Notes under the pieces: model-generated | What the model was told of the DNA's origin: nothing | Database searches by the model: none | The model's input: only the letters and a program-made list of their open reading frames with translations | Shown: piece after piece, positions 37,550 through 46,361 of the stretch | Layout of the letters: every line of letters begins with the position of its first letter | Position numbering within the stretch: the first letter of the stretch is position 1 | Translations under genes and position numbers: made by a program | Source of the DNA: a virus | DNA length: 56,344 nt | Reading direction: 5' to 3' (one strand) | IMG/VR virus record: IMGVR_UViG_3300036790_000300 | Location: 1 to 56,344 of that record

Positions 37550-38707
37550 GTGGCTGAAAAGAGAAAGATACTCTTCCTCGGCGACAGCGTGTCTGGTTTC
37601 AGCGGCCTCGGGCGCATCCACCGCGACGTAGCCACCAGGTGCGTCGCGCACTTGAGCGATGTGTTCAATGTGGCCACCATCGGCATCGGCGCGCCACCGA
37701 GCGCAGAGATTCCCTTGCGCCAGTATCCTGTGACGCACTGCGACGACTGGATCATCCACGACCTGCCGTATGCGTGGAAGGACCACGTCGGAGACCGGGC
37801 GGATGGGATTCTCTTCTCTTTCTGGGACGTCAGCCGGCTGCTGTGGATGGTCTACCCGGAGCAATGCCCGAATCTCGTGGTGCGGGACTTCCTGCTCAAT
37901 TTCAAGGGGGAAAAGTGGGTCTATCCCGCCGTGGATGGCGCTGGGCCGAACGGGCGTATGCCTGCCATGCTTGCCGACGCGCTCAGCAGGTTCGATCGCG
38001 TTCTGAACTACACCGAGTTCTCCGCGAGGATCACCGGCTATCCCGACGTCTGCACGCATGGCATCGATACCAGCGTCTTCTATCCGCGTAGCGGAGCGCG
38101 CGAAGCCATCGCGGCCAAGTTCGCCATGAATCTCGAGCCCGGAGAGCGCCTGATTGGCATCGTGGCGACAAACCAGCCGCGCAAGGACTGGGCTCTGGCA
38201 TTCGGTGCTTTGGCTCTTTTGAAGCAGCAGGGAATCAAGGCGACAGTGTGGATTCATACCGACACCGACATGCGGCACTGGGATCTGAAGGCACTCTACG
38301 TCGACTTTGGCCTCGCTCCCGATATCAGGGCGTTTGTGACGCCGTACGGGCTGCCAGATGACGACCTTGCCGCGCTCTACAGCGCGTGCGATGTGACGAT
38401 TGGACCGGGTGTCGAAGGGTTCGGCTACCCTGCGGCGGAGTCTCTATGCTGCGGGACACCGCACGTCACCGGAAGCTACGGCGGTCAAGCTGATTTTGTT
38501 CCCGAACCTATGCAGATCCATCCGATTGCCTATCGCTACGAGGGAGTCTTCGCGGTGCAGCGCCCGGTCCATGATTCGGCGAAGTTTGCCGAGCGCATCC
38601 GGTACTGGCTCCCGGACCGGTGGACTGGACCGGCGTGCGGGTGGGACGCCGTGGCATGGAACTCCGTCTGGCCCAAGTGGGAGCAGTGGTTCAGGGATGG
38701 CCTGTGA
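37550..38707 (+). CDS. GT-B glycosyltransferase (GT4-like)
   Basis: A 385-aa sugar transferase. N-terminal Rossmann half begins KILFLGDSVSGFSGLGRIH. The C-terminal half holds GIVATNQPRKDW, and GPGVEGFGYPAAESLCCGTP with the E289-x7-E297 motif that binds the nucleotide sugar in GT4 enzymes. GTG start abuts the preceding TAA. Activated-sugar donor and acceptor are unknown. A motif B copy lies in codons 31-34. Confidence 0.82.
   Translation: MAEKRKILFLGDSVSGFSGLGRIHRDVATRCVAHLSDVFNVATIGIGAPPSAEIPLRQYPVTHCDDWIIHDLPYAWKDHVGDRADGILFSFWDVSRLLWMVYPEQCPNLVVRDFLLNFKGEKWVYPAVDGAGPNGRMPAMLADALSRFDRVLNYTEFSARITGYPDVCTHGIDTSVFYPRSGAREAIAAKFAMNLEPGERLIGIVATNQPRKDWALAFGALALLKQQGIKATVWIHTDTDMRHWDLKALYVDFGLAPDIRAFVTPYGLPDDDLAALYSACDVTIGPGVEGFGYPAAESLCCGTPHVTGSYGGQADFVPEPMQIHPIAYRYEGVFAVQRPVHDSAKFAERIRYWLPDRWTGPACGWDAVAWNSVWPKWEQWFRDGL
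37639..37651. repeat. Motif B palindrome GTGCGT-C-GCGCAC
   Basis: One arm mismatch; inside the glycosyltransferase gene, 89 bp from its start. Confidence 0.55.
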
Positions 38708-39144
38708 GGCTCAACCTTGGCTGCTCCTCGAACCTGCGCGTTGGATTTGTGAACGTGGATATCGTCCAACCGTGCAACCAGCAGGCGGACCTCCGCGAGT
38801 TATGGCCGTGGCGGGACTCCTTCATCGACTACGTGCTGGCGATCGACATCATCGAACATTTGCCGGACAAGATCCGCACGATGAATCAGTTGTGGCGCGT
38901 CCTGAAGCCCGGCGCCATTGCTGAGATCGAGGTTCCGACCACCAACGGGGAATGCGCTTTCGCTGACCCGACGCATGTCTCGTACTGGAATCGGACGAGC
39001 TTCTACTACTTCCAGAAGGATCACGAACTGCACCGCTATGCCGAGCCTTACGGGATAAAAGCCTGTTTCGAAGTGGTAGAGGAGTACACCCGCACGATGC
39101 GCGACGGCCCCAAGTTGCTGATCAAGCTGAAGGCGGTCAAGTGA
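38704..39144 (+). CDS. SAM-dependent methyltransferase
   Basis: A 146-aa class I methyltransferase (GTG start, GTGA overlap). Motif I LNLGCSSN (3-10), acidic strand end VNVDI (17-20), and motif DIIEHLPD (48-55) followed by LWRVLKPGA. Shorter than typical (about 200 aa) but with the complete SAM site. The closest general class methylates sugars or small molecules, fitting the glycan context. Confidence 0.82.
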   Translation: MRLNLGCSSNLRVGFVNVDIVQPCNQQADLRELWPWRDSFIDYVLAIDIIEHLPDKIRTMNQLWRVLKPGAIAEIEVPTTNGECAFADPTHVSYWNRTSFYYFQKDHELHRYAEPYGIKACFEVVEEYTRTMRDGPKLLIKLKAVK

Positions 39145-40064
39145 CCGAGTACGTCTCGCTGGCGTCCAAAATCCCGCTTGCGGCTCCTATGGCGGTGTTT
39201 TTGGAGTTCACCAACCGGTGCAACTTTCGCTGCTCCTTCTGTCCTGAAAGTCTGCCGGACTACGCCGACAAGGCTGGCGGGATTCACAAGCTGTCATGGG
39301 GCCTGTTCGGGAAAATCTGCCGAGACATGAGGCAGATGCAGGGGATCAAGGTGCTCCGCTTCTACGGTCTAGGGGAAACCCTGATGCACCCCTCTGCCGT
39401 GTCTATGATCGCCGAAGCGTGTTCGATGAATCTGGCCGAGCGAACAGAGATGACGAGCAACGGCAGCCTGCTTTCCCCAAACACGTCCGCCAATCTCATT
39501 GCATCCGGACTGGGCACTTTGCACGTCAGCGTCTACGGGACCACGCAGGCGGAGATGAAGGAGTTCACCCTGTCGCCTATCCCGCCGGAGCGGATACGGG
39601 ACAACCTGTGGGCCTTCCTCGCCATCCGAGGGAAGTTCCGCAAACCGAAGCTGATCGTGAAGATCACGACGGAGCCTGACAAAGTCGATCGCTTTGCTTT
39701 CATGTTCCGCGACGTATGTGATGAATTGGACATCAAGCCGCTGCACAACTGGACCGGGCAGGACCGCCTGACCACCATCGGCAGACCTCACCAAAAGGCT
39801 GTCTGTCCGTCCCCGTTCTACATCATGAAAATCAACTCCGACGGCATTATCACCTGCTGCGCCACCGACTGGCGGCGCGACACCGCGGTGGGCAACGTCG
39901 CAGAGGAATCGCTCTCTGATATCTGGAATGGACAGCGCATGAGGGACTTCCGCCTGATGCACCTGAATCACAGGCGCTGCGACAACGCCGCGTGTGCGAA
40001 TTGCGACTTCATCGACAGCTTCCATGACGATCTGGACGCTGTCAGCCCGGAGGTTCTGGCGTGA
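39141..40064 (+). CDS. Radical-SAM/SPASM enzyme
   Basis: A 307-aa protein (GTG start). The CxxxCxxC iron-sulfur motif that cleaves SAM is C27-C31-C34 (TNRCNFRCSFC). GLGETLMHP (77-84) is the GGE-type motif. A C-terminal auxiliary cluster region has C222, C239/C240, C280, C285 and C288, a SPASM domain. SPASM enzymes modify peptides, or dehydrogenate or epimerise sugars. In this operon a sugar- or glycoprotein-modifying role is the best guess. Confidence 0.85.
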   Translation: MTEYVSLASKIPLAAPMAVFLEFTNRCNFRCSFCPESLPDYADKAGGIHKLSWGLFGKICRDMRQMQGIKVLRFYGLGETLMHPSAVSMIAEACSMNLAERTEMTSNGSLLSPNTSANLIASGLGTLHVSVYGTTQAEMKEFTLSPIPPERIRDNLWAFLAIRGKFRKPKLIVKITTEPDKVDRFAFMFRDVCDELDIKPLHNWTGQDRLTTIGRPHQKAVCPSPFYIMKINSDGIITCCATDWRRDTAVGNVAEESLSDIWNGQRMRDFRLMHLNHRRCDNAACANCDFIDSFHDDLDAVSPEVLA

Positions 40065-40855
40065 AGCTGAACCTCTGTTGCATGTTCCACGACGAAGTTC
40101 CGTATCTCAAAGAGTGGATCGAATTCCACCGAATGATGGGAGTCGAGAAATTCTATCTCTACAACCGTCTATCCAATGATGCCTGGCAGCCCATCCTTCA
40201 GCCCTACATTGAGTGGGGAATCGTGGAACTGACGGACTGGCCATACCAGCGGCTGTATCAGGGCCATCGCGAAGCGTTCATCGACTCGCACCAGCACTGC
40301 ATCGACAGACTTCGCGGAAGTCATGAATGGCTGGCTATGATCGATTGCGACGAGTTCCTATTCTCTCCGGCTTACGCGACAGTCGCTGAGGCCATATCCA
40401 AGATGCCAGAGTCATGGGGAGCGATCGGAGCGCACTGGGTGGTCTTTGGGCCGGGAGACGAAACGGCGTACCGAAACGCACCGGTGATTGAGCGCTTTAC
40501 CTGGCGGCCGAACGCGGTGAACTATTTCAACCGCTGGTACAAGAGCATCGTGCGCCTTGACGATCCCGATCTCAACACGCTGGGCAGCACACACCGCTAT
40601 CGGACTCAGGCCGGGACGTTCAACGAAGACGGTCTGCTGCTCGATGGCAACGAATCTCCTCCGGTATCTTCATTCCTGCGAATCAACCACTACTTCACGA
40701 AGTCGCGCCCGGAGTGGGAAATCAGGCACCCTCTGGTTGAAGACGGCATCCCGTATGAGCGCGATGAAAGACGTTGGAACGATGTGCAACGGCGGGACGT
40801 GGATGACAGAACGATCCAGCGGTTTCTGCCTGAATTGAAAGAGAGGCTGAAGTGA
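40061..40855 (+). CDS. GT92/DUF23-like glycosyltransferase
   Basis: A 264-aa GT-A type enzyme (GTG start). EVPYLKEWIEFHRMMGVEKF (12-31) is the hallmark N-terminal block of GT92/GT-A-like families; the metal-binding DxD-like motif is DCDEF (95-99). The C-terminal part with RINHYFTKSRPEW fits the acceptor side. Known members add galactose-type sugars; the substrate here is unknown. Confidence 0.8.
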   Translation: MKLNLCCMFHDEVPYLKEWIEFHRMMGVEKFYLYNRLSNDAWQPILQPYIEWGIVELTDWPYQRLYQGHREAFIDSHQHCIDRLRGSHEWLAMIDCDEFLFSPAYATVAEAISKMPESWGAIGAHWVVFGPGDETAYRNAPVIERFTWRPNAVNYFNRWYKSIVRLDDPDLNTLGSTHRYRTQAGTFNEDGLLLDGNESPPVSSFLRINHYFTKSRPEWEIRHPLVEDGIPYERDERRWNDVQRRDVDDRTIQRFLPELKERLK

Positions 40856-41484
40856 TCCCAGTTTTCATTCCATACGTGAACCGCCCCGATCTGCTTCAAC
40901 GCGCAGTGGGCAGTGTGCCTGATTCCAGCGAGTGCCGGGCACAGATAATAAACAACTCTGGAGCGTGGATTCCCTTCGATGGCGTTGTTGAACCATCCGT
41001 GCCTCTCACTTTTTCCCAGTCTCAGAACTGGATGTTGAGTTTGGCCTGGGATCGGTGGGACGCCCCGTTCTACCTCTTCATGCACTCGGACGCCGAGGCT
41101 GGGGAGGGGACTGTGGAGAAACTTGTGGAAATGGCGCGAAACCAGACGGGTCAGTGGGGAGCTATCTTCACCGCTTACGACGCCCTGGCAGCCTTCAACG
41201 TGGAGGCCATGACGGCCATCCGCGGCTGGGACACGATGCTCAGTTGGTACTGCGGAGACAATGACTGTTACCGCCGCCTGCGCCTCGCCGGATACCCTAC
41301 GCTGGAGTCGAATCTACCGGTCAAGCACACGCCCTCGCAGACGCTCAACAGCGACCCCGAAGTGGCGCGCCGGGTGAACCTTGAGATTCCGTTCCGCGAG
41401 TCCTACTATAGGGCCAAGTGGGGCGGTAATCCGGGTCAGGAAATCTTCACGAATCCATTTGACTCGGTGGGTTCTTTGAAGTAG
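40852..41484 (+). CDS. GT2-like glycosyltransferase
   Basis: A 210-aa protein (GTG start). It begins VFIPYVNRPDLLQRAVGSV, a GT2 nucleotide-binding start; FYLFMHSDAE (73-82) has the metal-binding Asp region; WYCGDNDCYRRLRLAGYP (about 130-147) matches the GT2 EDxD-RxRxxG acceptor block. Small for GT2, but all landmarks are in order. Its last 49 bp overlap the convergent late operon, and no terminator separates them. Confidence 0.72.
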   Translation: MIPVFIPYVNRPDLLQRAVGSVPDSSECRAQIINNSGAWIPFDGVVEPSVPLTFSQSQNWMLSLAWDRWDAPFYLFMHSDAEAGEGTVEKLVEMARNQTGQWGAIFTAYDALAAFNVEAMTAIRGWDTMLSWYCGDNDCYRRLRLAGYPTLESNLPVKHTPSQTLNSDPEVARRVNLEIPFRESYYRAKWGGNPGQEIFTNPFDSVGSLK

Positions 41485-42344
41485 GCACATGGAAAGCGAA
41501 ACTGACATGGATGAACAGAATCGAAGCATCGACTCAAGTGACGGGGCAACTCTTTACCCGAGCACCGCTCGACATCTGCGAGATTTTCTGAAGCTAGGTC
41601 GGCTATTTTGGATCGCTCGTCCTGGTCCCAGGTTATCTCCGGATGAATCAGAAACGCCTCCGTCGCCAGACCATCCGCGTTCATAGCCTCGACCCACTCC
41701 TCGCGTGTGCCCTCGTAGCGCTCCCGGAAGACGGGCTCCCAATTGCCATCAAATCCCCCGCCGTCTCGCTTGCGGAAGCGCAATTCCTGACTGCGTGGGT
41801 GCAGCCAGCCTTTCGTCAGCGGGCCATGCCTGCGGCCCTCGCGCATCGATCCCAGTACGACGGCCACGATCGTCACCGGCAGGCCGTACAGCGCCCCTTC
41901 CAGCGTCCGCCAGTCTCGCATCTCCTGTAAGGCCCTACGCTCGTTCCAGCGGTCGCAGAGCACCACCCTGCGCAGTCCTCCAGGCACGGTGAAGCACGAG
42001 GGTATCCAATCTCCCAGCGGTGCAGGATGACGCCACGCAGGGCCGGTGCGCAGGCACCACACGATGATTTCAGCCAGAGCGGAACAATGCTCCGCCAGCC
42101 CCAGCAGGTCGCTCTGCTCGGTCTCGATTGGCCGAGAAAGCGCCAGGCGCATGACTTCATCGCTGGCAGCCTTCCCTGGGTCGTCGGAAGTGTGTTGGAG
42201 GCCGTGCTCTACGCCGCGGGTGAGCAGTTGATGGAAACTGAGCGCTTCTCGCTCAAGACGAGCGGCCAGTTGCGCCTGCTTCGGGCAGATGTCGAGGCTA
42301 TTGAGGAGCGCTGCGCTGGGCGGCACGGAGTCTTTCCAGTTCAC
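41436..42344 (-). CDS. Cas4/AddB-like Fe-S PD-(D/E)XK protein (tentative)
   Basis: A 302-aa protein; GTG 42344 or, with a better ribosome site, GTG 42326. Cys20 in SLDICPKQAQL and the terminal trio in RCFDSVHPCQFRFPC are arranged like the Fe-S cluster of Cas4/AddB nucleases. RVVLCDRWNERR and WRTLEGALYGLP resemble the Asp and the Q/ExxxY region, but a clean ExK is missing, so it may be inactive or unrelated. It ends the late operon, beside ejection proteins. Confidence 0.5.
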   Translation of the reverse strand: MNWKDSVPPSAALLNSLDICPKQAQLAARLEREALSFHQLLTRGVEHGLQHTSDDPGKAASDEVMRLALSRPIETEQSDLLGLAEHCSALAEIIVWCLRTGPAWRHPAPLGDWIPSCFTVPGGLRRVVLCDRWNERRALQEMRDWRTLEGALYGLPVTIVAVVLGSMREGRRHGPLTKGWLHPRSQELRFRKRDGGGFDGNWEPVFRERYEGTREEWVEAMNADGLATEAFLIHPEITWDQDERSKIADLASENLADVERCSGKELPRHLSRCFDSVHPCQFRFPCAYFKEPTESNGFVKIS

Positions 42345-43098
42345 GCTGCTTGGGCAGTTGCGGAACGTTTCCCCCGAGAAGTGGGTCTGGCCGATAGTCC
42401 AGCCCGGGAGTTCCGTACGCCGGTAGACCTGGAGCCCTGGGCGCGGAGGGCGCTTCTGGCATGCTGATACCCAACATGGTGCCGATCGAACGAAGCGCGC
42501 TGTACTTTGGGACGTCGGAGAGTTGCTGGACGAACGGGTGGTATGCTTCGCGCACCTGCTCCATCATCTTCGACATACCTGGCGTAGCTTTTCCAGCAGC
42601 TACGGCCTCCTCGTATTGATCCTGCATCTCCTTGTAGTCGGCAACAATGTCGGCTTGCTGCTCCCGGTTGAAATCGGCCACCGTTTTCCCCTGCTGACGC
42701 GCCTGCAGTAAACCTTGCACTCCCCCGTACGCATAGTTGCGGTGATTCCCGGATCGGTACTGATCTTCGGAGTACGGCTTCACTTGGCCGGGAAGATCGA
42801 GATTGTAGCCGCCAGGTAGCTTTAGTCCGCCAATGTCCTGGACCTGCTGAAGCTGATGCGTCATCTCGTGATTTCGAACGGGGACGCCGTATTCTTTCGG
42901 ACGGAATACCGAGATGACTCCTGGATTCGACTCCGCCACTGTGTGATAGCCCAACTCTGTGGCACCGTGGACATCAGACCCCGGAGCGACTTTCTGCAGC
43001 ACCTTGCCCACATTCACCTTATCGCTGATAAGAGTTGGGACGGTGGACGCGTCAAGAACCGCTGGGTCCAGCTTGTATCCGTCGGGAGGCGTGGGCAT
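42298..43098 (-). CDS. HExxH metalloprotease-like virion protein
   Basis: A 266-aa protein (ATG 43098, TAATG overlap). H77-E-M-T-H81 followed by QLQQV is a zinc-protease motif similar to the HELTHVVQQ of DUF4157-type domains. The C-terminal 60 residues are Pro-rich (GLPAYGTPGLDYRPDPLLGG). As part of the ejection-protein block it may enter the host with the DNA or process virion proteins. A third zinc ligand could not be fixed. Confidence 0.65.
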   Translation of the reverse strand: MPTPPDGYKLDPAVLDASTVPTLISDKVNVGKVLQKVAPGSDVHGATELGYHTVAESNPGVISVFRPKEYGVPVRNHEMTHQLQQVQDIGGLKLPGGYNLDLPGQVKPYSEDQYRSGNHRNYAYGGVQGLLQARQQGKTVADFNREQQADIVADYKEMQDQYEEAVAAGKATPGMSKMMEQVREAYHPFVQQLSDVPKYSALRSIGTMLGISMPEAPSAPRAPGLPAYGTPGLDYRPDPLLGGNVPQLPKQRELERLRAAQRSAPQ

Positions 43099-45023
43099 TA
43101 TTTGGTAGCACCTGTCTCTACATCGAACCACTGCTGGCCGTCATGCGAGCCGATGCGGTGCCCGTCGCCATTGGTGGCAGTGTGCGGGTAGCGCGCCAAC
43201 GCGCCAGCCTGCATCATCCTTGCCAGCAGCGGAGCGATCTTGATCCCAGCCTTGTCGGCAACCTGCTTCAGTCCGTCCGTGATCTTGATCCGGTCGGCGT
43301 AGGGGACTTTTGACAGGTCGGCGAGTTCTCCTGCCGGGGGACGAGTCAGCCATTCCCTGACCGCTGGAGATTCGGCAAGTTTGGCGATCATGGCCGGACC
43401 AAACGCAGCTCCAATCGTCGCGCCAGCACCCGCTCCGAGTTCGCCATGCAGCACCCCGCCGATCAGCGCGCCTATTCCGCCGCTGGTGAGGCGGGTGATC
43501 TGGAACTTGTTCAGCGAAGATTCCCCTTTGGCCCAGCGGTCGACAAGCTGCTCGCGGATCTCGCGGGTGTTCACTTCGGGCGCGTGGATCTGTTTTGCCT
43601 CTGGCTTGGGAGGGTTTGGTTTCACTACTTCCCGGAGCGGCTTTGGCTTGCCGAGCGCTTCTACCCCTTGGCGAAGGTTAGAGATGTGCTCCACCGTCTG
43701 AGGGATGGATGGGTCGAACGATCCGAGGAGTCTGACGCGGTTCGCCTGCTCCTCTTCCGCTGCATTCCCAGTGGCCTTTTCCAGCGTCACGTTCGCCGCG
43801 TCGGTCGGGTTGTACGGCCTGCCAAACGTCTGCTTCATGCGCCGCCAGTAGTTGCGCGCATCGGTTAGTTGCGCACCCTTTCCCTGCGAGTCGGCGATGC
43901 GCTGCATCTCGTCGCCGATGGACTCGTGGAGGGTGTCGAGGGCGTGGTACACGTCGCCGGGAAGAGTGCCCTTTGAGAGTTCCTTTCCGAGTTCCGAATA
44001 GTATCCCTGGAGGTCGCTGTAATCGAAGGACTCATCCTTGAATACGCGATCGGACATGTCTTTTAGAATCGCTGGTTTGGTGTTGCTGCCGGAAATCTTC
44101 TCGCTGGCGGCCTCGACAGCGCCGACCATCTTCTCTCCGTCCGCAGGGAAGTTGCTCAAGGCCTCATTCACGGTGTTGTACTTCTCGTTGCCGACCTTCA
44201 GCGCCTTGTTGCGCGCCGTCTCGATCTGCGCCTGCAGTTCACGGCCAGCGGTCTTTAGCTTCTCCTGCGTCGGCGCGATCTTGTCTTGCGCGCGCTTCGC
44301 CTCAGCGTTCTCCTGCTTCACGTCGGCAGTCTTTCCCGCATGCTCCGCGGTGGCTTCACGGTTGGACTTGATGGTGGCCTTTGCCTCCTTGCCGGCGTCC
44401 GCGGCAGTCTTTGTGACGCTGGACTTCACGGCACTCTCGCCCGCCCCAACCGCCGTCTGAGATCCTTTGCGCACGGTCTCCTTCAGTGAGCGGGTCATGG
44501 GCCCAACGAACCTGCCGGCAATCTCCGGCGCGGCGTATGTGGTGATACCTTCGGCGGCAGCGCCGGCGGCTTCCGGGGAGGCCAACTCGGTTCCGCCTTG
44601 CTCGGCCTTTTGCACCATTCCGCCCACGACAGGGGCCTGCTCTAACCCCGCGAGAGCGGCAGCAGTCACTCGCTGGCCCATGGGCGCGGCGGCATTGTCG
44701 CGGTATTCCTGACGGACAGCTTTTACCGTATCCGCTCCCTGCTTCGCCAGTCCAGTAACCGTATCAATCGGGTGCCTGACGGTATCGACCGCTCCCACCA
44801 CGTCGTTCTTCAGCCCTCGCCCGACACCGCGCGCGATCTCGCTGCCGTAGTTGCCCAGGGTGCGCGCTTCCGGCTGCAAGCGTGGAGACTCCGCCGGCGT
44901 CGACAGCTTTTCCATGATCGCGCGCTTTACTTCGGGAGAGAGGCGCCCGAGGATGGCGCGCTGCCGATCTTCAGGAAGACCTTTCAGCGCCTGGATTGCC
45001 TGATCTGGCGACAGGTCGGGCAT
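43098..45023 (-). CDS. Large internal virion / ejection protein
   Basis: A 641-aa protein starting at ATG 45023 (TGATG); the frame extends further upstream but overlaps the preceding gene. Long Ala/Lys/Glu helices fill 200-330 (AADAGKEAKATIKSNREATA). A glycine-zipper membrane segment lies at about 540-570 (GGIGALIGGVLHGELGAGAG). This resembles inner-core proteins that form a channel across the envelope during DNA ejection. Function by analogy. Confidence 0.6.
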   Translation of the reverse strand: MPDLSPDQAIQALKGLPEDRQRAILGRLSPEVKRAIMEKLSTPAESPRLQPEARTLGNYGSEIARGVGRGLKNDVVGAVDTVRHPIDTVTGLAKQGADTVKAVRQEYRDNAAAPMGQRVTAAALAGLEQAPVVGGMVQKAEQGGTELASPEAAGAAAEGITTYAAPEIAGRFVGPMTRSLKETVRKGSQTAVGAGESAVKSSVTKTAADAGKEAKATIKSNREATAEHAGKTADVKQENAEAKRAQDKIAPTQEKLKTAGRELQAQIETARNKALKVGNEKYNTVNEALSNFPADGEKMVGAVEAASEKISGSNTKPAILKDMSDRVFKDESFDYSDLQGYYSELGKELSKGTLPGDVYHALDTLHESIGDEMQRIADSQGKGAQLTDARNYWRRMKQTFGRPYNPTDAANVTLEKATGNAAEEEQANRVRLLGSFDPSIPQTVEHISNLRQGVEALGKPKPLREVVKPNPPKPEAKQIHAPEVNTREIREQLVDRWAKGESSLNKFQITRLTSGGIGALIGGVLHGELGAGAGATIGAAFGPAMIAKLAESPAVREWLTRPPAGELADLSKVPYADRIKITDGLKQVADKAGIKIAPLLARMMQAGALARYPHTATNGDGHRIGSHDGQQWFDVETGATK

Positions 45024-46360
45024 CAGTGCCCTCCGCTGAGAGCCTTGACGATGGCGTCGTCGGATAGCCCACCCTGCTGCTTGCTGCGGGTATCTCCGAG
45101 GGCGTTCGCCTTCGGTCCGGCGCTGCTGGACTGAAGCGTCTTCATTTTCGCGTCGATGGCATCCTGCGCGGCCTTCGCGATCTGCTTGCGCTGTTCGTCG
45201 CTGAACCACGTGCCCGTCGTAGCGTGATGCAACTTCGCCTGCCAGCTATTCAGCCAGCTTTGCGATCCCTGAAGGATGTCCTGCTGCACCTTTGTCATCC
45301 GGAAGCCTGTAGATGGCTGCGTGGCGGTGAAGAACTCGTGCTGCAACGCGAGATCACCCGGGCCGTCAAACACGCCGTTGTCCAGATAGGTCTTAATGTT
45401 CAAGTTCGCGGCGTCCAGCGGCGCTATCTGCTTGGCGAAGTACCCGGACTTGTGCATCCCGCCAGGAGCCTCTTTCTGCTCCCCGGTCTTCGAATTGAAG
45501 AGGACGGGATTTCCGTTACCGTCTTCCGCGACACTCCACGTGCCCTGATTGGCTTGCCCGGCAAGGGTATGGGCCAGTCTCTCCTGCGACTGGTTGATGC
45601 GCTCCTGGGCCTCTTTATCTTTCTGGTCGAGGCGCGCCTGCTTGCCTGCCTGGATCGCCTGAATGGTAGACCATATCTGCTTCGCCTGCGGAGGGGCGTC
45701 ACCATTGGGTCCGAGTTGCTGCGGGAGATACTGCTTCCCGGTGTCTTCATCCTGCACGCCCAGCGCCATCCCGCCCTGCTCCATGGCCTTGAAGCCCTTC
45801 GTAACCTTCGGCGGCTTGTTCTTGTTTTTCTCGTCTTCGAGGGCTCGCGCGGCTTCTGCTTTCTGTGTTTCTAGCGCCTTCGCGTCCGCAGCCTTTTTCG
45901 CTTCGAGCATCGCCCCGGAAGTTTGCCCGAACGGAACAGATCCCTGAGCGATGGATTGCGCTTGCGACTCATCCTGCTTCGCACCGGAGGCCTGCTGCGC
46001 TTTTTCCTTGTCCTGCCGGTTTTTCAGAGTGGTCAGGTGCAGTTTGTCGGTGATGCCGCGTTCGAAGAAGTTGCCCTGTGGATTCTCATCCGGATGGATC
46101 ATTTGGCGCACTTCTGCCAGGTTCCTTGCGATGTCGTGCGTGATCGCCGCCTGCTCGTGTGGGTCGGTCGTCGCTGACAGCTTTTGCTGGAGGCCTTTGA
46201 TCGCTACCGCGTGCGGAAATACCTTAGCCCGCAATTCGTCCTGCTTCGCTTTACGCGCGGCATCATTCTGCGCTTCGAGTTTCTGGGCAACTTGGGTATT
46301 GCCTGCCTGCTCGTTAATCCCAGCAAGCGCCCCGCGAACGATTCCAGCAAAGCCACCCAT
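45023..46360 (-). CDS. Helical internal virion protein
   Basis: A 445-aa protein. Gly/Ala N-terminus, then long charged coils (AKKAADAKALETQKAEAARA, QERINQSQERLAHTLAGQA) with a small beta region at about 280-310 (GTWSVAEDGNGNPVLFNSKT). Second member of the ejection block. Its stop overlaps the 641-aa start. Confidence 0.6.
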   Translation of the reverse strand: MGGFAGIVRGALAGINEQAGNTQVAQKLEAQNDAARKAKQDELRAKVFPHAVAIKGLQQKLSATTDPHEQAAITHDIARNLAEVRQMIHPDENPQGNFFERGITDKLHLTTLKNRQDKEKAQQASGAKQDESQAQSIAQGSVPFGQTSGAMLEAKKAADAKALETQKAEAARALEDEKNKNKPPKVTKGFKAMEQGGMALGVQDEDTGKQYLPQQLGPNGDAPPQAKQIWSTIQAIQAGKQARLDQKDKEAQERINQSQERLAHTLAGQANQGTWSVAEDGNGNPVLFNSKTGEQKEAPGGMHKSGYFAKQIAPLDAANLNIKTYLDNGVFDGPGDLALQHEFFTATQPSTGFRMTKVQQDILQGSQSWLNSWQAKLHHATTGTWFSDEQRKQIAKAAQDAIDAKMKTLQSSSAGPKANALGDTRSKQQGGLSDDAIVKALSGGH

Positions 46361-46361
46361 A

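Noticed and set aside
37583-37593. GACA-GCG-TGTC near the start of the GT-B gene as a motif A copy
   Set aside because: Centre GCG differs from TCC/GCC and it lies in the coding start; kept out of the count.
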